A stretch of DNA of 64,000 nucleotides from NCBI GenBank assembly GCA_900618795.1, contig UYJD01000002.1, positions 1,620,643 through 1,684,642 of the forward strand. The letters are read 5' to 3'. Below the pieces are notes generated by a model that ran no database searches, had not been told where the DNA came from, and worked only from the letters and a program-made list of their open reading frames with translations. Shown here piece by piece: positions 11,243 through 21,597 of the stretch (within the stretch, counting starts at the first letter, position 1; every line of letters starts with the position of its first letter). The stretch comes from Cyanodermella asteris. Taxonomy: Eukaryota; Ascomycota; Lecanoromycetes; Ostropales; Stictidaceae. Made by a program: the position numbers and the translations under genes.

Positions 11243-11515
11243 TCACGCCATAGCTTCCTGGCAGCACACAACTGAACCTACAGCCACACCAAACATCATC
11301 ACCACGCCTATCACGCCCAAGGCGGGTGGAGAAAAGTCTCTGCCGGCGTCCTCCTTGAGTGGGAATTTAGCTGGGTACTTAGCTGGGTACCTAGCTGGGT
11401 AGTTAGTTAGGTACTTGGCTAGATCACTAGATATGTACTGGGCTAGGTATTTGACTGGCTGTTTGGCCAGGTGTTTGGCTGGTATGGACGGAGAATCGGC
11501 AGCGACTTCTTTCAT
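11243..11515 (-). CDS. Possible 90-aa tetrapeptide-repeat protein with one hydrophobic segment
   Basis: An ATG-started frame (MKEVAADSPSIP) runs for 90 codons through the 12-bp array. Because 12 is a multiple of 3 it translates as tetrapeptide units such as PAKH-LAKQ-PVKY-LAQY and later ARYP-AKYP-AKFP. After the repeats comes a hydrophobic stretch, ALGVIGVVMMFGVAVGSVV, near residues 65-84 that could span a membrane. No family is recognised and no intron is needed. It lies inside a promoter region and may be only a by-product of the minisatellite. A second array at 20338-20481 overlaps a similar minus-strand small ORF, which is the main reason to list it. Confidence 0.25.
   Translation of the reverse strand: MKEVAADSPSIPAKHLAKQPVKYLAQYISSDLAKYLTNYPARYPAKYPAKFPLKEDAGRDFSPPALGVIGVVMMFGVAVGSVVCCQEAMA
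11354..11485 (-). repeat. Degenerate 12-bp minisatellite, about 11 units (array 1)
   Basis: Cutting the plus strand every 12 bases from 11354 gives eleven units close to CTTAGCTGGGTA. Examples are TTTAGCTGGGTA, CTTAGCTGGGTA, CCTAGCTGGGTA and CTGGGCTAGGTA. The central units are nearly identical and the edges decay. No insertion or deletion breaks the register, so the 12-nt period is exact over 132 bp. Confidence 0.85.
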
Positions 11516-12196
11516 CCCGCTTGCGCTGTGCCCCGAAAGACATTCCTTGATGCTTATTGGCTTTGCGAAACCGGCGGGATAACATTGTATTGCGCGTGCG
11601 CCACCGTCATCGCCTCGAACTCACAGGGAGTTCCAGATACCAGGTCCTCGGGAGGCACCAAATTGATGAGATTGCTATTGATAATCACGCTCTCAGCTAT
11701 CAAGGCTAGTTCATTGAGAATCCTCTACATCGATCACGACTTACGCCACCACTGGATGCCGGCCCCGGTCATCGCGCCGCCTGGGACTTACGAACCCGAC
11801 TGCATCCACTAATGTCTTCAGAAACTTTCGACAGACTGCAGCGATCGACGCACCGATAATGTTATCATCGCCCCATTGTATGCGTCTTCTCGTTCTAGAA
11901 GCTCCACAATTGCCATCCACCACTTCCGGAGACAGGGTTAATGTTTCCAAGTATCATAGCCATCCTGACCACGCTCCCATAAGCGGCTCAGCGTCTTTTG
12001 ATCCTCCACTGATGGGCTCCAAAACACGCCTCACCTCTTCAGCTCACAGTCTGGCGCGATTGCGTGCTCTTCGTGAAAGAATTTCCTGGCTCGGTCATTT
12101 TGCAGTTCGACTCGACCCTCGTACATAACTAGCTCCTGAGCACGTGTATGACCCAGCGTCACATCCCAGTCCTGTAACCTGCATTGATTGGCAACC

Positions 12197-14307
12197 ATGT
12201 CGGACATCGAGCCCGCTGCTGGAACGCTTGTCGCTAACGACCCATCTTCCGGTAACTCGCGCATTGGAAAGTTGCTTCATCGGGCGAAAGGTCAGTATGA
12301 CAACAAGGGCGAGGAGAAGATCAATCCGAAAGGTGCAGACACTCCATCCGACGTTAGTAGTGTGACCAGCGCGCACGAGAGAGGCCTCAAGACTTCAGGG
12401 AATGGAGACGCTTGGGACCAAGCCGACTTTGCGGATTCATATGCCCCAATCGACAGCTATGAAGGCAGACATCGATATGATCCAGAGGTGAGTCTCACAC
12501 ACGACTTCTTGCTATCAGAGGTCCTTTTCCAATTCCTTTTTTTCTGGTATCCATCTTCTCTAAAAACAATACTATGTTTGGAGGAAGATGTCAACCATGA
12601 ACCTAGCTCCACTGTTCAACCTACATCATCAACGACCAGAGACCACCTCGCTCAAAGACATTCCTTGCACGAGCTCATCCTAATTTGCTGCAGGCGAAAT
12701 GGACCGAAGAAGAAGAACGAAAACTCATACGGAAGCTGGATCTTCGCATCTGCGCCTTCGTCTGTTTCATGTTCTTCGCCCTTCAGCTGGACCGCGGCAA
12801 CATCTCCCAAGCACTGTCCGACAACATGCTAAACGACCTTCACATTAGCACCAACGACTACAATACCGGTCAGACAATCTTCTACGTCTGCTTTCTCGGC
12901 GCCGAACTCCCGTCGCAGTTGGTCAGCAAGAAACTCGGCCCGGATAGCTGGATTCCCATCCAAATGGTCAGCTGGAGCATCATCGCCATCGCCCAATCCC
13001 AGATCAGCAACAAGGCCGGGTTCTGGATCTGTCGCGCCCTGCTCGGCGTCTTCGAAGGAGGCTTCATCCCAGATGTCGTGTTGTACCTGTCCTACTTCTA
13101 CAAGAGCAAGGAGCTGCCTATCCGTCTCTCCTTCTTCTGGGGCGCCTACTGCATGACGTACATCGTCTCCGCCTTTCTCGCCTACGGCATCCTTCATCTA
13201 CGGGGCCACAACAACATGGCCGGCTGGCAATGGCTTTTCATCATCGAAGGCGCGCTCACCGCCGCCATCGGCGTCGTCTCCTACTTCTACCTGCCACCCT
13301 CGCCTACCCAGACGGCATCCCGATTCCGCGGCAAAGACGGCTGGTTCAGCGTGCGCGAAGAAGTCATCATGGTGAACCGCGTCCTCCGCGACGACCCCTC
13401 CAAGGGAGACATGCACAACCGACAAGCCGTGACGCCAAAACTCCTCTGGCACGCGCTCAAAGACTACGACATGTGGCCCATCTACCTCCTCGGCCTCACC
13501 TGGACCATCCCCTCCACGCCCGCCCAAAGCTACCTCACGCTGACCCTGAAGTCGCTTGGCTTCGACACGTTCACGACCAACCTCCTGACGATCCCGGCCT
13601 ACGCGCTCTTCCTCGTCCAGCTGCTGATCCTGACCTGGCTGTCCGAGCGCATCAACAACCGCTTCCTGATCATCCTGTTTTGCCAGCTTTACATGCTGCC
13701 CGTGCTGGTCGCGTTGGAGGTGCTCCCCGGCGGGGCCGCGGAGCAGTGGGCGAGATATGTCCTGAACATCCTGCTCGTGGGGTACCCGTACGTGCACGCC
13801 ATCATCGTGGCGATGACGAGTCGCAACGCGGGCAGCGTGCGGACGCGAACGGTGGGGAGTGCGTTGTACAACATGACGGTGCAGACGGCGAACATTATCG
13901 CTTCCAACGTGAGTTGAAAATTCCCGTCTCTCCAGAAGAGGAGGGGGGTCTTGGCCGGGCCCGTCGGAAGGACCCAGGACCACGTTTTTTGTTTTGTTTT
14001 TTACTGACGATGATGATAGATCTATCGAGACAACGACAAGCCACTGTATAGACTCGGCAACAAAGTCTTGCTCGGGATCACGGCCTGGAATATTGTCTTG
14101 ATCTGCGGCATGAAGGTATACTATAAATGGAGGAACGCCACCCGCCAGAAGGTCTGGGATGCGATGAGCCAGGAACAGAAGGCGGAGTATCTGGCTACGA
14201 CCAAGGATGAGGGTAACAAGAGGTTCGTCGTCAACACACGAGTGTGTCTTGGTTGTGCTTGGGAGCTAACTTTTGGTCGCAGGCTTGACTTTAGATTTAC
14301 GCACTAG
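12197..14307 (+). CDS. MFS transporter, Dal5/Soa1-type anion:cation symporter
   Basis: This plasma-membrane proton-coupled carrier of organic or inorganic anions belongs to the ACS family (allantoate, nicotinate, sulfonate and related carriers). Four exons (12197-12487, 12694-13908, 14020-14222, 14283-14307) give 577 aa. Introns are 206, 111 and 60 bp, the last with a clear CTAAC branch site. A 100-residue hydrophilic N-terminus is followed by the family start AKWTEEEERKLIRKLDLR and about 12 hydrophobic segments. ALQLDRGNISQAL lies in TM1, and YRDNDKPLYRLGNK lies before the last helix. The C-terminus NKRLDFRFTH matches the family ending. The ATG at 12197 is the first in frame. Its divergent partner is a TauD-type dioxygenase, suggesting import of a sulfonate. 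The substrate is inferred, not shown. Confidence 0.9.
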
Positions 14308-14598
14308 GCAAAGTGACGAGGATAGATATAGAGACGACCTTTGAGGGCATGTGGAAACGACCTTGGAGTGGAGGAAATTGGGAAGATCAACGCATGGCCG
14401 ATTACGAGACACTGTGCCGCTCGCGCAGCTAGATGCCGAGTCCATAGAAAATGTTGAATTCTCATCAAACATTTTTTTTTTCATCTTCATAATTCATTCT
14501 CCAGCATCAGCCTCTGGGCTGGCAATAGACTATGTACATCTTTTGTGGGTCGTCGATTCCGTCCTCCCGTCAACGTCATCTTTTTTTTTTTTTTTAAT

Positions 14599-15945
14599 TT
14601 ACCGCCCAGACTTGAATCCAGTGGCGGGACCAAGCGGAAAGAGGCTCCCCAACAAACTCTCGAGCAAGCTGATAATCTCAAACGTAAACGCCTCCGGGTA
14701 TCCCGACTCGACGCTCGAAATGAAGACGTTCTCCGTCGAGCAAGTCTTGTTCGCCACGGGCTTCCCGTCCAACCGGTCCGCAATCCAGCTGAAGGCGCCC
14801 ACGGAACCCAGAATCAACTCGGTAAAATGCTCTCCGAACGAGTCGCGCTTGTACTCGACGGCCGCGCCACCGGCACACAGCGTCTTGACCAGGTTGTCCG
14901 TGTCGATCGAGGGGGACACTTCGTCTCCCGTGGCCTTGTAGACGTACAGCGGCATGGTGGGGACGCCGTGCAGACCCATGACGCCCACCGCGTTGACGGC
15001 TCCCGCGAAGCGCGGGTCGCGGAGGGCTTCGGGCCCGTTGCTGAAGAACGTGTACAGGTTCTTGTTGGCGCCGGAGCCGACGGTCTGCGTCAGGCAGCCG
15101 GCGGCGATGCTCTCGAACTCGGCCTTTTTGTTGGGCAGGATGCTTTCGAGGTAGAGGTCGTTTGCGCTGGGCACGGTCTTGGTGATGCCGTTGATGCCGC
15201 TAAAGGCCAGGCCGGCAAAGGAGCTGTTGTTGATTTGGTAGAGTACGGAGGTGATGTTCGGTGTCAGGCCGCCGATGGCTGTGCCCTCGAACTTGAGCTC
15301 GGGAGCGTAGGAGGGCTGGAGTTCGGCGGCCCATTCGCAGGCGATGGCACCGCCGGAATAGCCCCACATGGCGTAGAGGGCGGAAGGGCTCAGTCCGATT
15401 GTGCTGGCGAGGTTGAGGGTAGCACGGACGGAGTCGAGGGTCGCTCGGCCGGCGATGACGCCGTTGGTGAAGGCGCCGAGGAGACCTTCGTAGTCGGATG
15501 TCACGACGTAGTAGCCGCGGTTCAACGACGCGGAGATGAAGGCAATGTCGGCAATTTGGGTCGAGTTTGCGCCCGTTTGCAGGCTGTAGCTGGGCGCGCA
15601 GTTGTTGTTGGCCGAGTCGTAGGCGGCCTGGTAGGCGAGCAGCTGCTTGGGGTTCGCGTTGTTGGGGATCAGGATCGAGGCGACGGCGACGCTGGGCTTG
15701 TTCTGGGAGTCAGTGGTGCGGTAGAGGACCTGGAGGTAGCGTTTGATGGGCTCATTGGTCAGGCCGGTGAAGCCACCGAGCATGGGCGGGACATCGCGGG
15801 TCTTGATGACCTGGCCGGGCTGGAAGCTGGCGACGTTGGAGGGAGTCGAGTAGAATGGGTCCTGGCTAGGAAGGACCGGGGCACGAGGGAGGAGAGGGCT
15901 GGCGATGGCCGCGGCGGCGAGGTAGGCGAGTTGGAGGAACCTCAT
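14599..15945 (-). CDS. Secreted lipase, LIP family
   Basis: This extracellular triacylglycerol lipase (alpha/beta hydrolase, Candida LIP-type) is a 448-aa single-exon gene. The signal peptide MRFLQLAYLAAAAIASPLL probably ends near residue 16-20. The nucleophile elbow is WGYSGGAI (S197), the likely catalytic Asp is in TGDEVSPS (D341), and the His is in FGEHFTE (H373). Several NxT/NxS sites suggest N-glycosylation. The length agrees with the family. The start at 15945 is the first ATG, with a TATA-like GTATATC about 80 bp upstream. It is convergent with the MFS transporter, whose stop is 291 bp away. It is divergent from glutaminase A, another secreted enzyme. A 471-codon open frame on the opposite strand is a GC-driven shadow. 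Confidence 0.92.
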   Translation of the reverse strand: MRFLQLAYLAAAAIASPLLPRAPVLPSQDPFYSTPSNVASFQPGQVIKTRDVPPMLGGFTGLTNEPIKRYLQVLYRTTDSQNKPSVAVASILIPNNANPKQLLAYQAAYDSANNNCAPSYSLQTGANSTQIADIAFISASLNRGYYVVTSDYEGLLGAFTNGVIAGRATLDSVRATLNLASTIGLSPSALYAMWGYSGGAIACEWAAELQPSYAPELKFEGTAIGGLTPNITSVLYQINNSSFAGLAFSGINGITKTVPSANDLYLESILPNKKAEFESIAAGCLTQTVGSGANKNLYTFFSNGPEALRDPRFAGAVNAVGVMGLHGVPTMPLYVYKATGDEVSPSIDTDNLVKTLCAGGAAVEYKRDSFGEHFTELILGSVGAFSWIADRLDGKPVANKTCSTENVFISSVESGYPEAFTFEIISLLESLLGSLFPLGPATGFKSGR

Positions 15946-17736
15946 GATGAATGGTATTGAGAGATGGGACCTAAGAGAAGGTCTGGGGAACAAAGTGTCG
16001 GGAGAGGTGCGAAAGACTCAAAGATATACATGATAGTCATGATTATCGGACCGTCTGAGATTGTCACATATGCTTGTATGAGAAGGGGGTTTTTTTTAAA
16101 TTTCCATATACACGTGTTGTGACGAAGGATATGAGTGAAAGATTGCCGCGGCAGTTGGGTCTCGCACGGTCAGCTTGGAGACGGGATCAGCTTGCCGCCG
16201 GAAGTCTATTGGCGGAGCGGGACATGAATGGTCAGTAGAAGCAAAGATCGACTGGCGTACGATGAACGGCGACCCGCAAAGGATCCATGGGGTTTTTGAA
16301 AGTGCTCAATAATGAGGACTGGTGTTCGACGAGGAATTTTGTGTTGGATGGGGAGTTTTGTCTTTGTGACAGGGTAGCACCCATGCATGTTCCTGAGTTA
16401 GAGTGTCGGCAGAGTCGGCGTTCCGCTGTGAATTCATTGTACCCCGTATCGCTCGCCGAAAATGGCGGACTATCGTGCTCCGCCAACGGAACTCCAAGAT
16501 GGCGACTCGTGTCGATGTATACCTCACGTACTCACGGCCCTCCGAATGAAGCCCAAGCAACAAGAGAGGTCGCTCAATGCCTCGTTGAACGGCAAAGTCA
16601 GAAGCATGGGCGTCATTTCCTGCCAACTCAAGCCATGTCCCGGCATGATGCTGGCATTTAGGTTGTGTTCGTCAACACGTGTAAAGGTTGAAGGCTGTGA
16701 TGAGAGTGATAATGTGGGGATGGCATCACATGGTGATGGCGGTTGTGGCGCGGGACAACTTGGCTGGCATCTAAGCCAGGCTGGTTTCTGCGCACACGAT
16801 GCGCTACGTCGCGATGTTAGAACGAACGGCGTACTATGGTCGTCTGGACACCTGCCAGCTTTACGTCTGAGCTCCATCGAAGATGGATAGGATCAAAACT
16901 CGGGTTGCAGGGGAGTTATGGACCTTGTATATCGAACAAGGCATCTCCCGGTCGGCAGGATATGCTGCTAGCCGAACCATAAAAGTCTGCAAAGTATCGA
17001 GGGAAGCTCCAAAGACGCCATGTCTGGCGGTCCAGATCCTTGGGAACAGAACCCATATGAGGAGAGTTTTCAGCGGAGACCGCGGGGTCTTCGTCGCTCA
17101 AGCATCACGAGCTATGGCCCGTTGGTGGCTTGTGAAATGTGCGATCTGTATAGTAGTCAATGCTATCGCTCGTAACTATTACATGGGACTGCTGCGCTCC
17201 AAATGAAGCGCCATAGTTTCTGCGTGTCTGATAGACGAGCACAGCATGAGAACAGACAATCTAGCTGTCGGTATACCCATCAACCGCCGCGCAGCAAAAC
17301 AGGACGAACAATTCGATTTTGCAAAAAACGACGACTGTGTGTTCGAGAGCTAGACGGTAGCGCTTGATGGCCCCTCCTTCAGACAAGTGTACAACGTATG
17401 CCGTGACAGCCACGGCATCAACGTGCTTGGATCGATCGAGAATCAGACTTTTCCCCGCGAAACAACCGCATTGGCACGTGCGCGATGCTGCAGGGATGTG
17501 CTCAGCGCCAGGAACAGCGCGTTGAGGTCGAAGATGGTTGGTGGAGGTTTGGAGGATCGTGTAAGACTAACCGCTTCAGCTTCGATCGAGCTCTCGCTGT
17601 CGTCGTCAGAGTCCCCTCTCGAGTCCTCCCAGCCGGCGCCTGTCCACAACAGCCCATCGCACTTCAGCGCGATACACATGTGTTTGTGTCTAGCTGCATA
17701 TACTAGCTTCTGCTTGTTCCTTTTTGCCCCTCCATC
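15946..17736. promoter_or_regulatory. Divergent intergenic region between lipase and glutaminase A
   Basis: About 1.8 kb separates two divergent secreted-enzyme genes. A TATA-like sequence for the lipase lies near 16022-16031, beside the inverted repeat CATGATAGTCATG (16030-16043). A TATA-like GCATATAC lies near 17694, about 40 bp before the glutaminase ATG. Open frames between 16206 and 17206 overlap on both strands and resemble no family. Confidence 0.45.
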
Positions 17737-20304
17737 ATGAAGCTCTCGCACGCGGTTTGCGCCGTTGTGACGGGGCTGACGGCCCTCTGCGAGGCCTCGA
17801 TCCTTGCTCCACCGGTCTTGCCATTGACTGTCAGGACACCATACTTCAGCACGTGGCTTCAGAACGCGCGAGATGAGCCTTGGAAGAAATGGCCAATGTT
17901 CTGGACGGGCCAGGAGGTACGCAGCCACTTGCTCGTGCCACAGACTGTTACTGACCAGCGATAGCTCGGCTTCGCTATCATGGCAAGCGTGCCAGACTCC
18001 AATTCCGCCTATCCTCTCCTCGGACGCCCACAGGACTTCCTCGATCACGAATCAGACGAATACTCAATTCGTTACCCGACGTACCTTGGCAGCAAGTACG
18101 ACGCCTCTACGACCAACTTCACCTACCAAATCCCCAGCACGAAATCGACAGGCAAGATCGACATCGTACTCTCGTTCCTGTCGCCCATCACGCCCACTTC
18201 GACTCTTCGCCAATCGCTTCCCGCTTCATATCTGAGTATCTTTGTGGAGGGCTCCAACAACGTGAGCGTATACGTTGATGTCAATGGACAATGGGTCAGC
18301 GGAGAGCCCAAGCACAAGATCACATGGGAAGAGTTCGGAATGGCAGGAGGCGAACAATCACCGCTGCTTCGCTCGTTCAAGGTGCAGCGTGCCGAAGAAT
18401 GGCGATTTGCTGAGATCCAGGATCGCGCAGAATGGGGCTCTCTATATTTTACGGCCCCGTACGATGTAGACTTCCAGGTCGGCGACTCCCGTGAGGTTCG
18501 CAGGCACTTTGCACAGCACGGTACGCTGCGAAATGCCGTCGACTCAAACTTCCGCGGCATCTGGGATCATGAGCCCATCTTTGCTTTCTCCAAGACGTTC
18601 GACCTAGGCAGCTCATCCGGCAAGAAGCCAGCCAAACCTGCATCAGACGCCATCATGTTCACGCTTGCCCATGTTCAGGATCCTGCGGTCCAGTTTGCTG
18701 CTGCCCGCGGTCTGACCTTCATGCGACCTTTGTGGGAGTCGTGGCTGTTCAATGCCATTGATATGCTAGTCTTCCACTACTTCGACTACCACAATGCTGC
18801 CAAGCTCGCGACCGAATACTCGACCCAGCTAGCCAAGGATGCTTTCAAGTCCGGCGCGGCTGACTACGTCGACATCGTTGCGTTGTCTGCTCGCCAGGTC
18901 ATGGGCGCGACCAGCTTCTGCGGGACGCCTGATAACCCAATCCTTTTCATGAAGGAAATCTCTTCCGACGGAAACAGTCAGACCATTGATGTCATATTCC
19001 CCTCATATCCGTTCTTCATGTACACGAACCCGAGGTGGCTGGCATACTTGCTTGAACCGCTCATTGAGCACATGGGCTCTGGCCAGTACCCCAACAAGTA
19101 TGCAATGCACGATCTCGGCGCCAGCTTCCCGAACATTACGGGCCACCCTGACGGCAAGGACGAATACATGCCAGTCGAGGAATGCGGTGATATTCTGATC
19201 ATGGGTTTGTCTCTGGTCAACAGCTTGCTGTACGACACGTCGTCAGAATCGATCTCCATGTTTGCTGCGCAGGGCGACGCTTCGATTAACGAAGACAAGA
19301 CCGCCAGTCCATTCGCACTGGCAGTCGAGCAAAGTGGCTTTGCCGAAGTCTCTTACCTCGATGATCGATGGGGAGGCGAAGCGAAGGGTATTCGACAGGC
19401 AAAGAAATGGGTCGAGCGCAACTACAAGCTCTGGAAGCAATGGACCGGCTACCTGGAAGAATTCACCCTGGAACCCGAGAACCAGCTTTCCACTGACGAC
19501 TTTGCCGGATGGCTACCTCTGCAGACGAACCTCGCGCTCAAAGGCATCATTGGCATCCGAGCCATGAGCCAGATCGCGGCTGTGGCGGGTCTGAAGAACG
19601 ATACAGACTACTACACCAAGTTATCAGACAAGTACGTCAAGAAATGGGAGGAATTCGGCATGTCCAGAGATGGCACTCATGCCAAGCTGGCGTACAACTG
19701 GTACGGCAGCTGGACGACTTTGTACAGCTTGTACTCTGACGCCCTGCTCTGCTTCCATCTTGAGGGCACAGCAAATGAACACCACATCCCTACCTCCGAC
19801 GCATCCCTCAACCGCCTGACCGCCCGCGCTCCAGACCAGAAGCCTATACTGTCACCAATGAAGAAGAATTCCTCGGAGCCCGGCTTCGTTCCTCGTCGCA
19901 TATACACCACGCAATCCGACTGGTATATGAATGTCCGCCAACGCTATGGCTTGCCATTGGATAGCCGCCACTTCTATACCAAGACCGACTGGGAGTTCTT
20001 CTCCATGGCCGTTGCGTCCAACAAGACCCGCAGCACGATCCTGGAGAGCGTTGCAACGTGGGTCAACGAGACCGCGACGGACCGTCCGCTGACTGATCTG
20101 CACGAGACCGAGGGACACGGCGAGTTTCCTGGTCCAAACTTCTTCAATCGACCAGTGGTCGGAGGACATTTTGCTTTCTTGACGCTGGAACGTGCGTGCG
20201 GAGGCCATGCAATGGACGGGCTGACGTTCTTGGATGAGCACGAGAAGGCAAAGGGGGCGGGTAAGGGTCGGGATGACGTTATGTACAACGATGCCGAACT
20301 TTAA
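17737..20304 (+). CDS. gtaA-like: Secreted glutaminase A (GtaA family)
   Basis: This extracellular enzyme is presumed to release ammonia from glutamine, by homology to Aspergillus GtaA. Exons 17737-17916 and 17965-20304 are joined across a 48-bp intron, giving FWTGQE-LGFAIMASVPDS and an 839-aa protein. A signal peptide (MKLSHAVCAVVTGLTALCEA) precedes SILAPPVLPLTVRTPYFSTW, the family signature. Later motifs include YAMHDLGASFPNITGH, MPVEECGDILIMGL, and GLPLDSRHFYTKTDWE near the C-terminus, covering the DUF5127, DUF4965 and DUF1793 regions. It is longer than most GtaA proteins (roughly 690 aa). Between SDALLCFHLEG and YMNVRQRYG there is an added linker of about 60 residues, and the C-terminus carries a charged extension. 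Both extras lie on the open frame and are not obvious introns. Confidence 0.92.
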
Positions 20305-20337
20305 GGAACTGTGTATGAACATAGATATATGATAAGC

Positions 20338-20481
20338 GATACTTGAACAGACACTGAGTAAGGTACTGAGCAAGCTTCTGAGCAAAAGACTGAGCATGTC
20401 ACTGACTAAGACACTTCGCCCTACACTCGGCGAAGTAGTCGGTGAGACACTTGGGGAAGGTTTCCGGTAAAGTACTTGCCA
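20338..20481 (-). repeat. Degenerate 12-bp minisatellite, 12 units (array 2)
   Basis: Twelve 12-base units follow without a slip from 20338. They include GACACTGAGTAA, GGTACTGAGCAA, GCTTCTGAGCAA and GTCACTGACTAA, decaying toward the right end. In the register CTGAGCAAGGTA it matches array 1 (CTTAGCTGGGTA) at 9 of 12 positions in the same orientation. The units are more divergent than those of array 1, so it may be older. Confidence 0.8.
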
Positions 20482-20569
20482 CATCCGTGTACAGGCTACT
20501 CGCAACTACGCCCAGCAGGATGATCAGCAGATGACCATTCACGCAAGTGTAACCAGGAATCGAATTCAT
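20399..20569 (-). CDS. Possible 56-aa small protein with hydrophobic segment and repeat tail
   Basis: An ATG at 20569 opens a 56-codon frame. It starts MNSIPGYTCVNG, then has the hydrophobic run HLLIILLGVVASSLY, and ends in tetrapeptide-like units read from the 12-bp array (FPKC-LTDY-FAEC-RAKC). The run could be a signal anchor. The four Cys residues, three of them in the tail, make a small secreted or membrane peptide conceivable. The tail resembles the KYLTNYPARYPAK part of the ORF at 11243-11515. No homologue is recognised, and it may be a chance frame over a repeat. Confidence 0.25.
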   Translation of the reverse strand: MNSIPGYTCVNGHLLIILLGVVASSLYTDVASTLPETFPKCLTDYFAECRAKCLSQ

Positions 20570-20769
20570 TACGTGACATTATTGATTAACTACAAGTTCT
20601 GCGTGTTGTACACAGTAGTATTTCCATGCACGCTGGCACCGCATTTTCTTTTTCGTGTATCCAAATGCTACCAGCATAGCATCATGACATGTCCCCAGGC
20701 AAAGCTTTCCTGCCACCCTTCACACACACACCTGCATCTTTTCATCGAAACACGAAAGACAAAAGGCTT

Positions 20770-21597
20770 TCACCCTCCTCTGATCCCATCCTCATCCCCA
20801 AACCGCCTCGTCGGCCGTCGCCGTCTCTTCCCCTCCCGCATCATCAACGCATCTCCCCCCGTCCAACCCTCCGAATCGGCCAGCTGGCGCACCGTCCGCT
20901 TGAGGCGCGCATCGTCCCTCTCCCGGCGTTTCTTCGCCGCGGCGGCGCGCTCGTCGTCTCCCCTTTTGGCCACGAGCTCGAGCGCCCGGATCTTTGCGTC
21001 GGCTTCGTCCCGTCGGCTGTTTCGCTGGTCGTCGAGGATGGCGATCAGGTCGTCGGTGTGGCGGAGGGGCTCGGGGAGCGACGTGCTCCGGTTCTTCGTA
21101 TTTGGCGACTCGGTTGGGCGATCGGCGGGCGCCCGGCTCATGTTTCGGAGGGTTTCGGTGGCTGAGGCTGAGGCTCTGGTGTCGTCTTGGGGGGGTGGCG
21201 GGGTTGGTTTCTCTTGGGCGGCACGGGGAGCCTGGTTTGGGTGACCTTCACTCGTAAGGGCGGTGATGTCCTGAGTTGGCTCTGGGGCAGGGGGTGAGGT
21301 AGGTGGTGAGAGGGGAGGTGGTGCAGTAGGCCTTGATATGGGGTTGGTCAGATCTATGGTGTCCTGGCTACCATCGCGCACCTGGTCACGGCCAGGGCTT
21401 CGGGTGATTTTGCCGTCAAGTGTTGGGGCGTCCTCGTGACGATGGTTTGGCAGCGAGGACTGAGAGCTGCCAGAGAGAGGGTCTTCGTGGCTATGAGTGG
21501 CTGAGCGCTCAGCGCTGATGCTGGAGTCTGACCTAGCTGGCTTCACAAGGACGGTTTCATCTATTGGCGGTGGCGCATTGCTTGCGTCAGTCGCCAT
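20770..21597 (-). CDS. Uncharacterised 275-aa basic, probably nuclear protein
   Basis: No family is recognised. The frame is open to an alternative start at 21888, but the ATG at 21597 (AAAATGG context) is preferred because the upstream part reads as translated leader. The N-terminal half is Pro/Ser-rich and disordered, with DTIDLTN resembling a SUMO-interacting motif. The C-terminal third is a charged helix from about HTDDLIAILDDQRNSRRDE to ADSEGWTG, probably a coiled coil. It ends in the basic KRRRRPTRR, a likely nuclear localisation signal. It is convergent with glutaminase A and lies 332 bp downstream of the sterol acyltransferase on the same strand. Confidence 0.7.
   Translation of the reverse strand: MATDASNAPPPIDETVLVKPARSDSSISAERSATHSHEDPLSGSSQSSLPNHRHEDAPTLDGKITRSPGRDQVRDGSQDTIDLTNPISRPTAPPPLSPPTSPPAPEPTQDITALTSEGHPNQAPRAAQEKPTPPPPQDDTRASASATETLRNMSRAPADRPTESPNTKNRSTSLPEPLRHTDDLIAILDDQRNSRRDEADAKIRALELVAKRGDDERAAAAKKRRERDDARLKRTVRQLADSEGWTGGDALMMREGKRRRRPTRRFGDEDGIRGG

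Larger units (their letters stand above)
10946..12196. promoter_or_regulatory. Divergent promoter region between dioxygenase and transporter
   Basis: This 1.25-kb stretch separates the start codons of two divergently transcribed genes. On the minus strand an ATAAATATA TATA-like box lies at 11011-11022, 66 bp from the dioxygenase ATG. The middle holds the degenerate 12-bp minisatellite (11354-11485) and its overlapping small ORF, listed separately. No consensus sulfur-regulator site could be assigned by eye. Confidence 0.5.
20305..20769. other. Convergent 3' region carrying minisatellite array 2
   Basis: This 465-bp stretch lies between the stops of glutaminase A (+) and the unknown basic protein (-). 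It is mostly taken up by the 12-bp array (20338-20481) and the overlapping 56-codon minus-strand ORF. Confidence 0.6.

Noticed and set aside
13198-14051. Open frames of about 260-270 codons on both strands within the Dal5-type transporter
   Set aside because: They are His/Arg/Pro-rich translations of the transporter exon in other frames, with no independent start or motif support.
14545-15960. 471-codon plus-strand open frame
   Set aside because: It is exactly antisense to the lipase gene, is Gly/Val/Arg-rich and has no family motif. It is a shadow caused by GC-rich codon use.
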